14,399 bases of DNA from Hydromicrobium sp964415365. Lineage in GTDB: Bacteria; Actinomycetota; Humimicrobiia; Humimicrobiales; Humimicrobiaceae. Below, one piece after another: positions 8,348 to 14,397 of the stretch; position 1 is the stretch's first letter; each line of letters starts with the position of its first letter. The DNA lies in assembly GCA_964415365.1 (NCBI GenBank), contig CAYPYW010000044.1, forward strand, positions 1-14,399, written 5' to 3'. The notes beneath the pieces were generated by a model, which was not told the DNA's origin, did no database searches, and saw only the letters and a list, made by a program, of their open reading frames with translations. The position numbers and the translations under genes are program-made.

Positions 8348-8413
8348 ATTTTATAATAATCGTACATATAATTTATATATAAATTCAATTTATATTTTTA
8401 ATGATTGTAAATT

Positions 8414-9355
8414 ATGGAAATTAAAGTCTTATTCGAATTGTCTAGAGACATGGTACCTAGTATTGCAGAAATAAAATTTGATAAATACTATATTCAGCCA
8501 TTGCCAACCAACTCAAAGGATCTTAAAGATGGAAGAATAAGATACCTGTTAATATTTAATGATGAAATCAAAGATGGTGAGTTCGGGAGTCAACCATTTA
8601 TAGAAGCTCAAATGATTCTTTCCATATTATCATTATTACTCCGTTCAAAACTAGAGATTGACTCAATTATGATAAATAATATAAAAAGTGATATGCCTGA
8701 TCCTCGAACTGCTACTTTCTATTCAGAATATAACAACACAATAAATGAACTTACAGACATTAATACTTTCTTCAATAAATTTAAATCTTTAGACCTTGAT
8801 ATTATTGAACAATTCCAAAGAGCATGTGAAGTCTATTCAGTAGCATTAAATATGATAGGTATAAATAACACTTTAAGTTTTTTTCTTCTTTGTACATCAA
8901 TTGAATGTCTTTCAAATATTATATATAAAGATATTGAAGGCAGTTGTGAAAGATTTATAAAATTCATTTTAGAAAATTTATCTGATCAATCAGTTTTTTC
9001 TACTGAGCAAGAATGGAAAGATATTTTAAAAGAGATTTATTATAACCATCGAAGCGGATTTACGCATGGAGGCAAGCGGATTCCGGACTCAGTAATAATA
9101 GCAGATAAATTTAATAGGGTTTATGTTAAGAATATAATTGATGGCAAAGAAACAAGGACGCCAAGTCTTAAGTGGTTTGAAAGCATAGTCTATAATTGTT
9201 TATTCAATTTTATAGATAATATTAAAACAGACTCTAAAGAAAGACCCAATCCTTTGAAAGATTTATCAATGAAATATGGGATTGTGAAAGTAAAATTTAA
9301 AAAAAGTGCTAAAAGAGGTGAAGCTGTATTTGAAAAAGATTTAGATCTAGATTAA
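8414..9355 (+). CDS. Apea-like HEPN domain protein (predicted RNase-type fold)
   Basis: The 313-residue protein looks like the Apea-like HEPN group. A helix with FFLLCTSIECLSNII (156-170) is followed by KEIYYNHRSGFTHGGKRIP (206-224), in which R213-SGFT-H218 is the Rx4H signature of HEPN domains. Many HEPN proteins are metal-independent RNases in toxin-antitoxin and phage-defence systems, while others are inactive adaptors. Activity here is an inference. Residues 1-110 form an unrecognised N-terminal region. The C-terminus is rich in Lys and acidic residues. No clear ribosome binding site precedes the ATG (preceding bases TTGTAAATT), so translation may be weak. It is convergent with the DUF4145 gene, only four bases apart, so transcripts probably overlap at the 3' ends. 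GC is very low (about 22% in a sampled line), unlike the Ca2+-ATPase. Confidence 0.65.
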   Translation: MEIKVLFELSRDMVPSIAEIKFDKYYIQPLPTNSKDLKDGRIRYLLIFNDEIKDGEFGSQPFIEAQMILSILSLLLRSKLEIDSIMINNIKSDMPDPRTATFYSEYNNTINELTDINTFFNKFKSLDLDIIEQFQRACEVYSVALNMIGINNTLSFFLLCTSIECLSNIIYKDIEGSCERFIKFILENLSDQSVFSTEQEWKDILKEIYYNHRSGFTHGGKRIPDSVIIADKFNRVYVKNIIDGKETRTPSLKWFESIVYNCLFNFIDNIKTDSKERPNPLKDLSMKYGIVKVKFKKSAKRGEAVFEKDLDLD

Positions 9356-9359
9356 TTCT

Positions 9360-9959
9360 TTATTCCTTATTTTTATCTTTAATTCTTTTTTCCTTCCTTT
9401 CCTTTGCTATTGCAGGAGTTATATACAAGACCTTTATAAGCTCTTCTAATAGAAACAAAATATCTTTAGCATCATCTTCTGTTACACTACTATCCTTATT
9501 TACATCTTTCGGTGGATGAGCTGCATCATTTCCTGTTAATCTAACTTCGTGAGCCCATTCCTTCAAATCATTTGTAATTATTCTTTCATCCAATAACCAA
9601 TCAATTTGTTCTACTAGTCTTTTATCTGGTGCACCTTTTTCAATACAACACATTTGTAAAGCCCTTCTAGCTAAAACTCCAGTTCCCCTATATGCTTTTA
9701 CAGAGAAACATTTATATGCTTCCTCTAAATCTCCTTTAAGAAAGACTGGTATTCTAGGATCAATAGGTTTTGGTAACTGAGAAGGATATATTTCTATGAT
9801 CTTTTCATTCTGACCATATCTTGCAACTAGAAAGAAATAATTACAGCTATTACATTCAGCTATTTGATATAATTTTCCGTGACTTCCATATTCTTTTCTT
9901 ATTGATAAACTTGTCTCTTTCCTACAATTTGGACAATAGATTGAATTTATATCTGCCAT
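9360..9959 (-). CDS. Zinc-ribbon DUF4145 (HEPN-superfamily) protein
   Basis: The 199-residue protein begins with a zinc ribbon (C9-x2-C12 and C36-x2-C39), followed by a DUF4145 domain. The domain is shown by the helix AYRGTGVLARRALQMCC (89-105) and by the conserved EVRLTGNDAAH segment (138-148), where R140 and H148 take the place of the HEPN Arg/His pair. DUF4145 proteins occur alone or fused to restriction-modification and other defence proteins; their activity is not established. The C-terminus is a strongly charged Lys/Glu tail. GAGG lies six bases before the ATG. A 33-bp element ends 19 bases upstream and is shared with the operon at 12322. It is convergent with the Apea-like gene. It is about 110 bases downstream of the kinase gene on the same strand, but has its own element, so it is probably transcribed separately. 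Confidence 0.8.
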   Translation of the reverse strand: MADINSIYCPNCRKETSLSIRKEYGSHGKLYQIAECNSCNYFFLVARYGQNEKIIEIYPSQLPKPIDPRIPVFLKGDLEEAYKCFSVKAYRGTGVLARRALQMCCIEKGAPDKRLVEQIDWLLDERIITNDLKEWAHEVRLTGNDAAHPPKDVNKDSSVTEDDAKDILFLLEELIKVLYITPAIAKERKEKRIKDKNKE

Positions 9960-9978
9960 TTCTTACCTCTTCAACTTT

Positions 9979-10011
9979 CATATTATTTTTTATTAAAAGT
10001 AATATTTATAA
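9979..10011 (-). repeat. 33-bp shared upstream element, copy 1
   Basis: This stretch differs at only 3 of 33 positions from 12347-12379. Both copies have the same orientation relative to the gene they precede. Here it ends 19 bases before the DUF4145 start. In the gene's sense it contains AATATTACTTTTA and ends in AATAATATG, where TAATAT could serve as a -10 box. No recognisable -35 lies 17 bases upstream, so it may be an activator-dependent promoter or an operator. The similarity stops outside the element and the downstream genes are unrelated. Confidence 0.65.
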
Positions 10012-10070
10012 TCAACTACTTTAAATGATATTATGAAAATAATATTCATGATACAAAATTAACAAGTAAT

Positions 10071-11549
10071 TCACCCTGTAATTAACAATTCCTCAATAAG
10101 TGGTATGAATGAATCTGGTGTAAGTTGTTCTTTCTTTGTTGTCTGATATATATGTATTGTGTTAAGCATTGCTATTTCATCAGGAAGCTCGCTTAATTCA
10201 AAAGGGAAAGGTTCAGGCCTACCATCATTTCTTTTAACTAATGGGCTATGAGCAACATGTAGTGTCCTCCAATTGCCATAGATATCTTCATTACCAGATG
10301 CTCTAAGTATCAAATTGAAACCCCGACCACTTGGTGCCTTTACATGACCCCAAGCTTTAACAGTCCCACCATCAAATTTAATTATGTCATATACTACGTT
10401 AACTAAAACTTTAACTTTTCTACCTGGATAGCCCTCTTTAAAAATATTAATCATGAGGGGCCCCGGAAAATCTACCTCAAGTTTTGCAACGTCTGATTTT
10501 GAGTTGAAGTTTTCAATTATTTCTTGGACAGCTTTTGCAACATCATTAAAGGCATACTTCACTATCCCTTCAAGTTCTTTGCGTTTTTTATCTTCGAACT
10601 CTAATTTTGATCTCTTCATTTCTTCAATACGCCTAGTTTCAAGCGCACGCTCTACAAGCCTGCTAACATCTTGTTGCGGTTTAGTAGTGATGTCCTTACT
10701 TTTAATACGCAATATTACCTCATCCCATGAATTATAGCGGTCAGTAGGGCGCTTGGAAATCATTTTTTGAATTAATTGGCTTAATCCTAATCCAATATTC
10801 TCATTATATTTTCTTGGATCATCAGGAATATCCATTAGATGTGCGTTCTTCCATGCTTCAATATTATCTCCAACTTGCTTAACTACATATGGGTGTCTTA
10901 ATGTCGCCAGTTCATAGAAAACAAGACCCATTGAGTATATATCCATAGCTATTGTGTTTTCTTCCTGGCTCCAGGCCTCAGGGGCAGTGTACATCAGATT
11001 TATCAATCCTTTTAATGTCTGTGTCCTGGTAGCTTCGCCTACTATTTTTGAAAGACCAAAATCTGCAATCTTTAATACATTATTTCGAATTAAAATATTA
11101 TCAGGCTTAATATCTCGGTGGACAAGCTTTTCATTGATTGCTTTCATTCCAGATGCAAGATCAAGCACAATAGACTGGAGTTCTTCATTTTTAAAGAATT
11201 GTTTAGCTTCTTTCTTCTGATCAATTATATCTTTGAGAGTACCATTATTGGCAAGCTCCATCAATATATATGGTGGAAGTTCTGGATATTTTTGTCCATC
11301 ATGGAAGTAAATCACACTTAGCACATTTTTATGCTTTATCTCCATTGCGAGATTTCCTTCATTTACAAGAGCTTTTAAACTATTGTCATTTAACAAACCC
11401 GTAGTAATTGTTTTTAAGGCAAAATGTTCACCTGATAGCCCTTCAACTTCATAAACTATTCCGAAAGCACCATTACCTAATGGTTCTGATATTTTGTATT
11501 CCTCTGTTCTGGTGGAGCCAAAGACTATATCATCGGGTCGTAAATCCAT
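10071..11549 (-). CDS. Hanks-type serine/threonine protein kinase with unrecognised C-terminal domain
   Basis: This is a cytoplasmic protein kinase of 492 residues. The catalytic domain spans about 15-285 and appears intact: glycine loop GNGAFGIV (25-32), ATP-anchoring K46, catalytic loop HRDIKPDN (144-151), DFG (163-165), APE (189-191), D203 and a RPTDRY segment (267-272). There is no transmembrane helix and no PASTA domain, unlike the common PknB type. Residues about 295-350 are charged and probably coiled-coil. Residues about 355-490 form a beta-rich domain I do not recognise, with GRGFNLILRASGNEDIYGNW (408-427) as its most distinctive part. GGAG lies seven bases before the ATG. The gene begins 23 bases after the HEPN-like gene, so the two form one operon. 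Soluble kinases occur in several phage-defence systems. A sensor-kinase role for the neighbouring HEPN proteins is inference. Confidence 0.92.
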   Translation of the reverse strand: MDLRPDDIVFGSTRTEEYKISEPLGNGAFGIVYEVEGLSGEHFALKTITTGLLNDNSLKALVNEGNLAMEIKHKNVLSVIYFHDGQKYPELPPYILMELANNGTLKDIIDQKKEAKQFFKNEELQSIVLDLASGMKAINEKLVHRDIKPDNILIRNNVLKIADFGLSKIVGEATRTQTLKGLINLMYTAPEAWSQEENTIAMDIYSMGLVFYELATLRHPYVVKQVGDNIEAWKNAHLMDIPDDPRKYNENIGLGLSQLIQKMISKRPTDRYNSWDEVILRIKSKDITTKPQQDVSRLVERALETRRIEEMKRSKLEFEDKKRKELEGIVKYAFNDVAKAVQEIIENFNSKSDVAKLEVDFPGPLMINIFKEGYPGRKVKVLVNVVYDIIKFDGGTVKAWGHVKAPSGRGFNLILRASGNEDIYGNWRTLHVAHSPLVKRNDGRPEPFPFELSELPDEIAMLNTIHIYQTTKKEQLTPDSFIPLIEELLITG

Positions 11550-11572
11550 TAAATTACTCCATAAACATATAA

Positions 11573-12322
11573 CTAAGCGTTCTTAATTAATGCATGATAT
11601 TTTTTACCCAAATAGGTTAACTCTTTTCCTAGTTCTTCTAATTCTTTTTCTAAGTGAGGGATTGCAATTCCTTTTAATTTCTTCTCAAAATAACATCTAA
11701 ATATCTTTAAAATAATCAAAAATGCCATCAGTAGTGCTACATATCTGAATGTGAACTCATTTTTATCTTTAAAAATCTGGAAATACCCAAAATTCAATTT
11801 TCTTGTCCCATCAGCGCTATTTTCTTCAAAATCTAACCTATGCACAAAACTGGAAATATCTGCATGAGAGCCATATTCGCTACATTCTTCATGATATAAT
11901 ATTAAATCTTTTGCTAATGGGAATTTATTTGGGTCTTTTGATCTAATTGTTTTAATTGTATTTTTTATATATTTAAATTTATTATCTTTTTCAAGATAAT
12001 TATATACTTCTTTAGGTTCTTCAATTATAAGGTAAACCGTCAAAGCAGCATCAATTGCCTTCCTGAGGGAAAACATAGAGTCAGATATATGCTGTCTCAG
12101 AAAAGTAACAAATGTGAAATAATAATGATATTGTACATACATGTATAAGTTTAAAATTATTGGTTCTTCGTTATCAGGATTTAATTTTATTTTATTAATA
12201 AGGTCTAGATATTCTTCATAAATTCTTTCCATTCTATTTAAATATGAGAGTTCTTTTGGGTAATTAACAAGACTAGTCATCAAGTTGTATTCTTCACTTG
12301 TAACCATTTCTAAAAAATTCAT
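11573..12322 (-). CDS. HEPN-like helical protein with one membrane segment, unknown function
   Basis: I do not recognise this 249-residue protein by name. It is predicted to be almost wholly helical. SLRKAIDAALTVYLIIEEP (85-103) followed by ECSEYGSHAD (145-154) has the layout of HEPN-superfamily and DUF5677-like proteins, with an early Arg (R87) and a later Ser/His pair (S149, H153). The canonical RxxxxH is not present, so the assignment is tentative and an RNase activity should not be assumed. FRYVALLMAFLIILKIFRCYF (192-212) is hydrophobic enough to be a single membrane helix. The C-terminal 30 residues are an amphipathic, Lys/Glu-rich helix. AAAGGA lies eight bases before the ATG. A copy of the 33-bp element is 24 bases upstream, and the kinase gene follows after 23 bases. 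It is the first gene of that operon. Confidence 0.55.
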   Translation of the reverse strand: MNFLEMVTSEEYNLMTSLVNYPKELSYLNRMERIYEEYLDLINKIKLNPDNEEPIILNLYMYVQYHYYFTFVTFLRQHISDSMFSLRKAIDAALTVYLIIEEPKEVYNYLEKDNKFKYIKNTIKTIRSKDPNKFPLAKDLILYHEECSEYGSHADISSFVHRLDFEENSADGTRKLNFGYFQIFKDKNEFTFRYVALLMAFLIILKIFRCYFEKKLKGIAIPHLEKELEELGKELTYLGKKYHALIKNA

Positions 12323-12346
12323 ATCGATTTTCCTTTATATAATCCC

Positions 12347-12379
12347 CATATTATTTTTAACTAAAAGTAATATTCATAA
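12347..12379 (-). repeat. 33-bp shared upstream element, copy 2
   Basis: It is 30/33 identical to copy 1 at 9979-10011, in the same orientation, and ends 24 bases before the start of the HEPN-like gene. Differences are at single positions scattered along the element. A possible -10 (TAATAT) is preserved in both copies. The placement makes it the likely promoter or operator region of the HEPN-like/kinase operon. Confidence 0.65.
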
Positions 12380-12439
12380 TTCCATCTAAATTCACTCTTA
12401 CCAGAAATAATATCTACTATCTAAAAACCACATAAATTT

Positions 12440-13246
12440 TCATCTATTGGCAATTATATGTATATGCTCTGTGGTATCCCTGAATTGTTTACATTCGCAA
12501 GTTTGGACAACAAGGTCTAATATATTTTTATAGGATTTAGGATATTTTTCTTTTATTTCATTTACAAGGTTTACCATATCTCCAGCAAAGCTTTCACAAC
12601 CAGCATAACTTAATACTTTAAATCCCACACTTTTAACTTCAGAAACCGCTTTTTTTGGAAGTGTAAAATGTGCAACTGTAAAACCCTCAATACCATTATC
12701 AAAAGAGACTTCATCTAAAAACTGCTTTAGATAATCTTTACTTCTGTATCTGTCTGGAAAATCTGAAAAGCCTGCTTTTAGTACTCCCCAGCTATTCATA
12801 TAAGCTATGATTGCTGTTCCGTTTTTCTTTAGCATCCTATAAGTACTTTCAAGCACTTTAATTCTATCTGACTTTTTTGTTAAGTGATAAAGAGGACCCA
12901 TAAGAAGCAAAGCATCGTAATAGTTTGATTTAAGTCGATCCAATTCTGTAGCATTTAAACATAAATACTCCTCTGCTTTGAGCCCTGCTTTTTTTATCTT
13001 TTTTTCTGCAAACTTCAAAAGATTATTCGAAATATCTATAAGTGTTACCTTGTAGCCCATCTTTAATAGTTCTAATGAGTATCTACCCGGACCGCAACCA
13101 ATATCACATACGAAACCTTTTTTTGGGAAATATTTCCTGATAAGCATTTTTGTTGCTTCAAACTCTAATTTTGGGAAGGGGGTGGCAAACCTGTTCCATT
13201 CCCATTCAACCCTGTTATTGTAGAATTCTCGTACAGCTTCATTCAT
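12440..13246 (-). CDS. Class I SAM-dependent methyltransferase
   Basis: The 268-residue protein has the Rossmann-like methyltransferase fold. Motif I is VCDIGCGPGRYS (46-57), the acidic residue after strand beta-2 is D71 (LIDIS), and a NATE segment (98-101) and YDALLLMGPLYHLT (110-123) follow. The MGPLYHL block is typical of small-molecule methyltransferases of the Methyltransf_11/25 type rather than DNA methyltransferases, which would show an (N/D/S)PP(Y/F) motif; none is seen. The acceptor is unknown. No clear ribosome binding site precedes the ATG. A possible -10 (TATAAT, minus strand, 13281-13286) suggests a short leader. It lies in the island between the HEPN-like gene and the toxin-antitoxin pair. 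A part in defence is not evident; it may simply be cargo. Confidence 0.88.
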   Translation of the reverse strand: MNEAVREFYNNRVEWEWNRFATPFPKLEFEATKMLIRKYFPKKGFVCDIGCGPGRYSLELLKMGYKVTLIDISNNLLKFAEKKIKKAGLKAEEYLCLNATELDRLKSNYYDALLLMGPLYHLTKKSDRIKVLESTYRMLKKNGTAIIAYMNSWGVLKAGFSDFPDRYRSKDYLKQFLDEVSFDNGIEGFTVAHFTLPKKAVSEVKSVGFKVLSYAGCESFAGDMVNLVNEIKEKYPKSYKNILDLVVQTCECKQFRDTTEHIHIIANR

Positions 13247-13397
13247 GATTGTTATGAGAATCGTTTATATATTTCAGTTAATTATAAGATAAAACTGCGA
13301 ACATTAGAAAAGGAATTTCAAGTAGCCCCAAGTTACAAAATTTCGAACCAGGTTATAAGGGAGTTAGAAAAAGTAAAGAATTTTTTTGGGTTATAGA

Positions 13398-13427
13398 TTG
13401 ACAAATGTATATTATCATGATATACAT
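13398..13427 (+). promoter_or_regulatory. Toxin-antitoxin promoter with overlapping palindromic operator
   Basis: TTGACA (13398-13403) and TATACA (13421-13426) are exactly 17 bases apart. The spacer and -10 are covered by an inverted repeat: ATGTATAT (13405-13412) and ATATACAT (13420-13427), with the perfect 10-base palindrome TATCATGATA (13413-13422) nested within. Ribbon-helix-helix antitoxins usually autoregulate by binding such palindromes over the promoter, so this is the likely operator. Transcription would begin at about 13433, only about three bases before the toxin ATG, so the mRNA may be leaderless. Confidence 0.75.
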
Positions 13428-13435
13428 GTCTAAGT

Positions 13436-13750
13436 ATGGATATTAGTAAGGAACTTGAAGGTTGTACGGGTTTCCAATGGGATAAGGGAAATATTGAGAA
13501 AAATTGGCTAAAACATGGGGTAAGTCCCTCTGAATGTGAGCAGATTTTTTTTAATCTTCCCTTGATATTCCATGATGATATAAAGCACTCAGGGCAAGAA
13601 AATAGATATTACTCTTTGGGAAAGACTGATACAAGCAGGTTTCTTTTTATTGTGTTTACTATTAGAGAAAAACAAATAAGAATAATATCTGCACGTGATA
13701 TGAATAAGAAGGAAAGGCAGGTGTATAAAGATTATGAAAAAGATACCTAA
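13436..13750 (+). CDS. brnT: BrnT family ribonuclease toxin
   Basis: BrnT is the RNase toxin of type II BrnT/BrnA toxin-antitoxin systems. It cuts mRNA and halts growth until bound by its antitoxin. The 104-residue protein shows the family layout: FQWDKGNIEKNWLKHG (13-28), a helix-strand region FHDD (45-48), RYYSLG (57-62), then FIVFTIREKQIRIISARDMNKKER (71-94), the basic strand pair typical of the fold. It is slightly long at the N-terminus (about 10 residues before the usual FxWD). No alternative ATG, GTG or TTG lies between, and the promoter places the transcript start almost at this ATG, with no ribosome binding site. The 3' end overlaps the antitoxin gene by 17 bases, the normal toxin-first order for BrnT/BrnA. 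Confidence 0.9.
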   Translation: MDISKELEGCTGFQWDKGNIEKNWLKHGVSPSECEQIFFNLPLIFHDDIKHSGQENRYYSLGKTDTSRFLFIVFTIREKQIRIISARDMNKKERQVYKDYEKDT

Positions 13751-13997
13751 ATTTAAAAGTGAAGATCAGGAAAGAGATTTTTGGGAAAATGCTGATTCCT
13801 CAGAATATATTGATTGGAAAAAAGCAAAAAGAGTAGTTATGCCTCATTTAAAACCATCAGTTAAAACCATATCTTTGAGGCTTCCAGAATCTATGCTTGA
13901 AGAGATAAAGCTTTTGGCGAATAAACGCGATGTACCATATCAATCATTAATGAAAATATTTTTATCAGAGAGAATAGAAAAAGAATTGAGTGCGTAG
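13734..13997 (+). CDS. brnA: CopG/BrnA-type ribbon-helix-helix antitoxin
   Basis: This 87-residue protein is the partner of the overlapping BrnT toxin. The N-terminal part (1-42) contains FKSEDQERDFWENADSSEYIDW, the segment that in BrnA-type antitoxins wraps the toxin. TISLRLPESMLEEIKLLANK (45-64) is the strand and first helix of a ribbon-helix-helix DNA-binding domain, followed by YQSLMKIFLSERIEKEL. The protein should neutralise BrnT and repress the promoter at 13398-13427. The start overlaps the toxin end by 17 bases, suggesting coupled translation; a GCAGGTG stretch upstream is a weak binding site. It ends 9 bases before the tRNA-like fragment. The symbol is used for the family role; it belongs to the CopG_antitoxin subgroup. 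Confidence 0.88.
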   Translation: MKKIPKFKSEDQERDFWENADSSEYIDWKKAKRVVMPHLKPSVKTISLRLPESMLEEIKLLANKRDVPYQSLMKIFLSERIEKELSA

Positions 13998-14003
13998 TAA
14001 AAC

Positions 14004-14028
14004 TAGTAGCCCACAAGAGACTCGAACC
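14004..14028 (-). other. tRNA 3'-end-like fragment, possible attachment site relic
   Basis: On the minus strand, positions 14026 down to 14007 read TTCGAGTCTCTTGTGGGCTA. This is exactly the 20 positions from T-loop base 54 to discriminator base 73 of a tRNA, preceded by GG and followed by CTA where CCA is usual. No 5' part of a tRNA follows upstream, and the T-stem 5' strand does not pair. It is therefore a fragment, not a gene. tRNA 3' ends are classical integration sites for tyrosine recombinases, so this may be the right attachment site of an island. Confidence 0.5.
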
Positions 14029-14118
14029 ATAATCTTTTATATTACTTTTATATCAAAACAATATTTATAATAAAAAATTAAAGGATTTGGAGAAAATATT
14101 CATCCGTTAAATTTCTCA

Positions 14119-14134
14119 TGTGATTTACATCACA
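14119..14134. promoter_or_regulatory. Perfect CRP-type palindrome
   Basis: TGTGA (14119-14123), six bases, and TCACA (14130-14134) match the consensus of Crp-family regulators exactly. No gene start is seen nearby: the antitoxin ends at 13997 on the plus strand, and the minus-strand frame to the right ends before reaching it. It may be an orphan or a chance match, or it may serve a small RNA or a gene lost from this position. The stretch 13998-14226 is otherwise free of recognisable genes. Confidence 0.35.
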
Positions 14135-14226
14135 ATACATTACCTAAGCAGCTAACTTCCTCACCTCTGCTCCAGGACACCTGCTTCCCTGAGTAAATTT
14201 ACAGTCTCAGTATGGTCACCAGCCTC

Positions 14227-14397
14227 TCATTCTTCAACCACATCTCCCTCTCCCGAGGGCAACAATAAACCTTCAAATTCCTCTGGATGCTCTTGCATAT
14301 AATCCAAAACCCCCGTAAGCTTATTAATATCTTCTCCTGTACACCTCCCCTGTTGCCTCATATAAAAATCTAAAGGAAAGCTAATACGTTGCCTCAT
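14227..14397 (-). CDS. C-terminal part or short gene of unknown function (runs to the window edge)
   Basis: The minus strand is open from the window edge to a TGA at 14227-14229. The 56 codons from ATG 14397 read as a plausible protein end: MRQRISFPLDFYMRQQGRCT, then an acidic helix DINKLTGVLDYMQEHPEEF (23-41), then GLLLPSGEGDVVEE. I do not recognise it. Whether ATG 14397 is the start cannot be decided; no upstream sequence is available and the gene may be longer. After the TGA the same frame continues for 21 codons (ending in VNLLREAGVLEQR) to a second TGA at 14161-14163, which suggests a recent truncation. GC here is close to 50%, much higher than in the island to the left, so it probably belongs to the flanking chromosome or another element. 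Confidence 0.4.
   Translation of the reverse strand: MRQRISFPLDFYMRQQGRCTGEDINKLTGVLDYMQEHPEEFEGLLLPSGEGDVVEE

Noticed and set aside
12440..13246. DNA methyltransferase of a restriction-modification system paired with the nuclease-family gene
   Set aside because: No (N/D/S)PP(Y/F) or PC motif is present, and the MGPLYHL block points to a small-molecule methyltransferase; the two genes are also 4.5 kb apart.
13247..13396. Plus-strand open frame ending in VIRELEKVKNFFGL, perhaps the tail of a broken gene
   Set aside because: It reads like protein over about 30 codons, but it has no start, partly overlaps the methyltransferase leader and has no recognisable family motif.
14161..14229. TGA read as an amino acid (recoded genetic code)
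   Set aside because: The kinase (ends ITG then TGA) and the baeRF10-type gene both end in TGA at natural protein ends, so TGA is a stop here.
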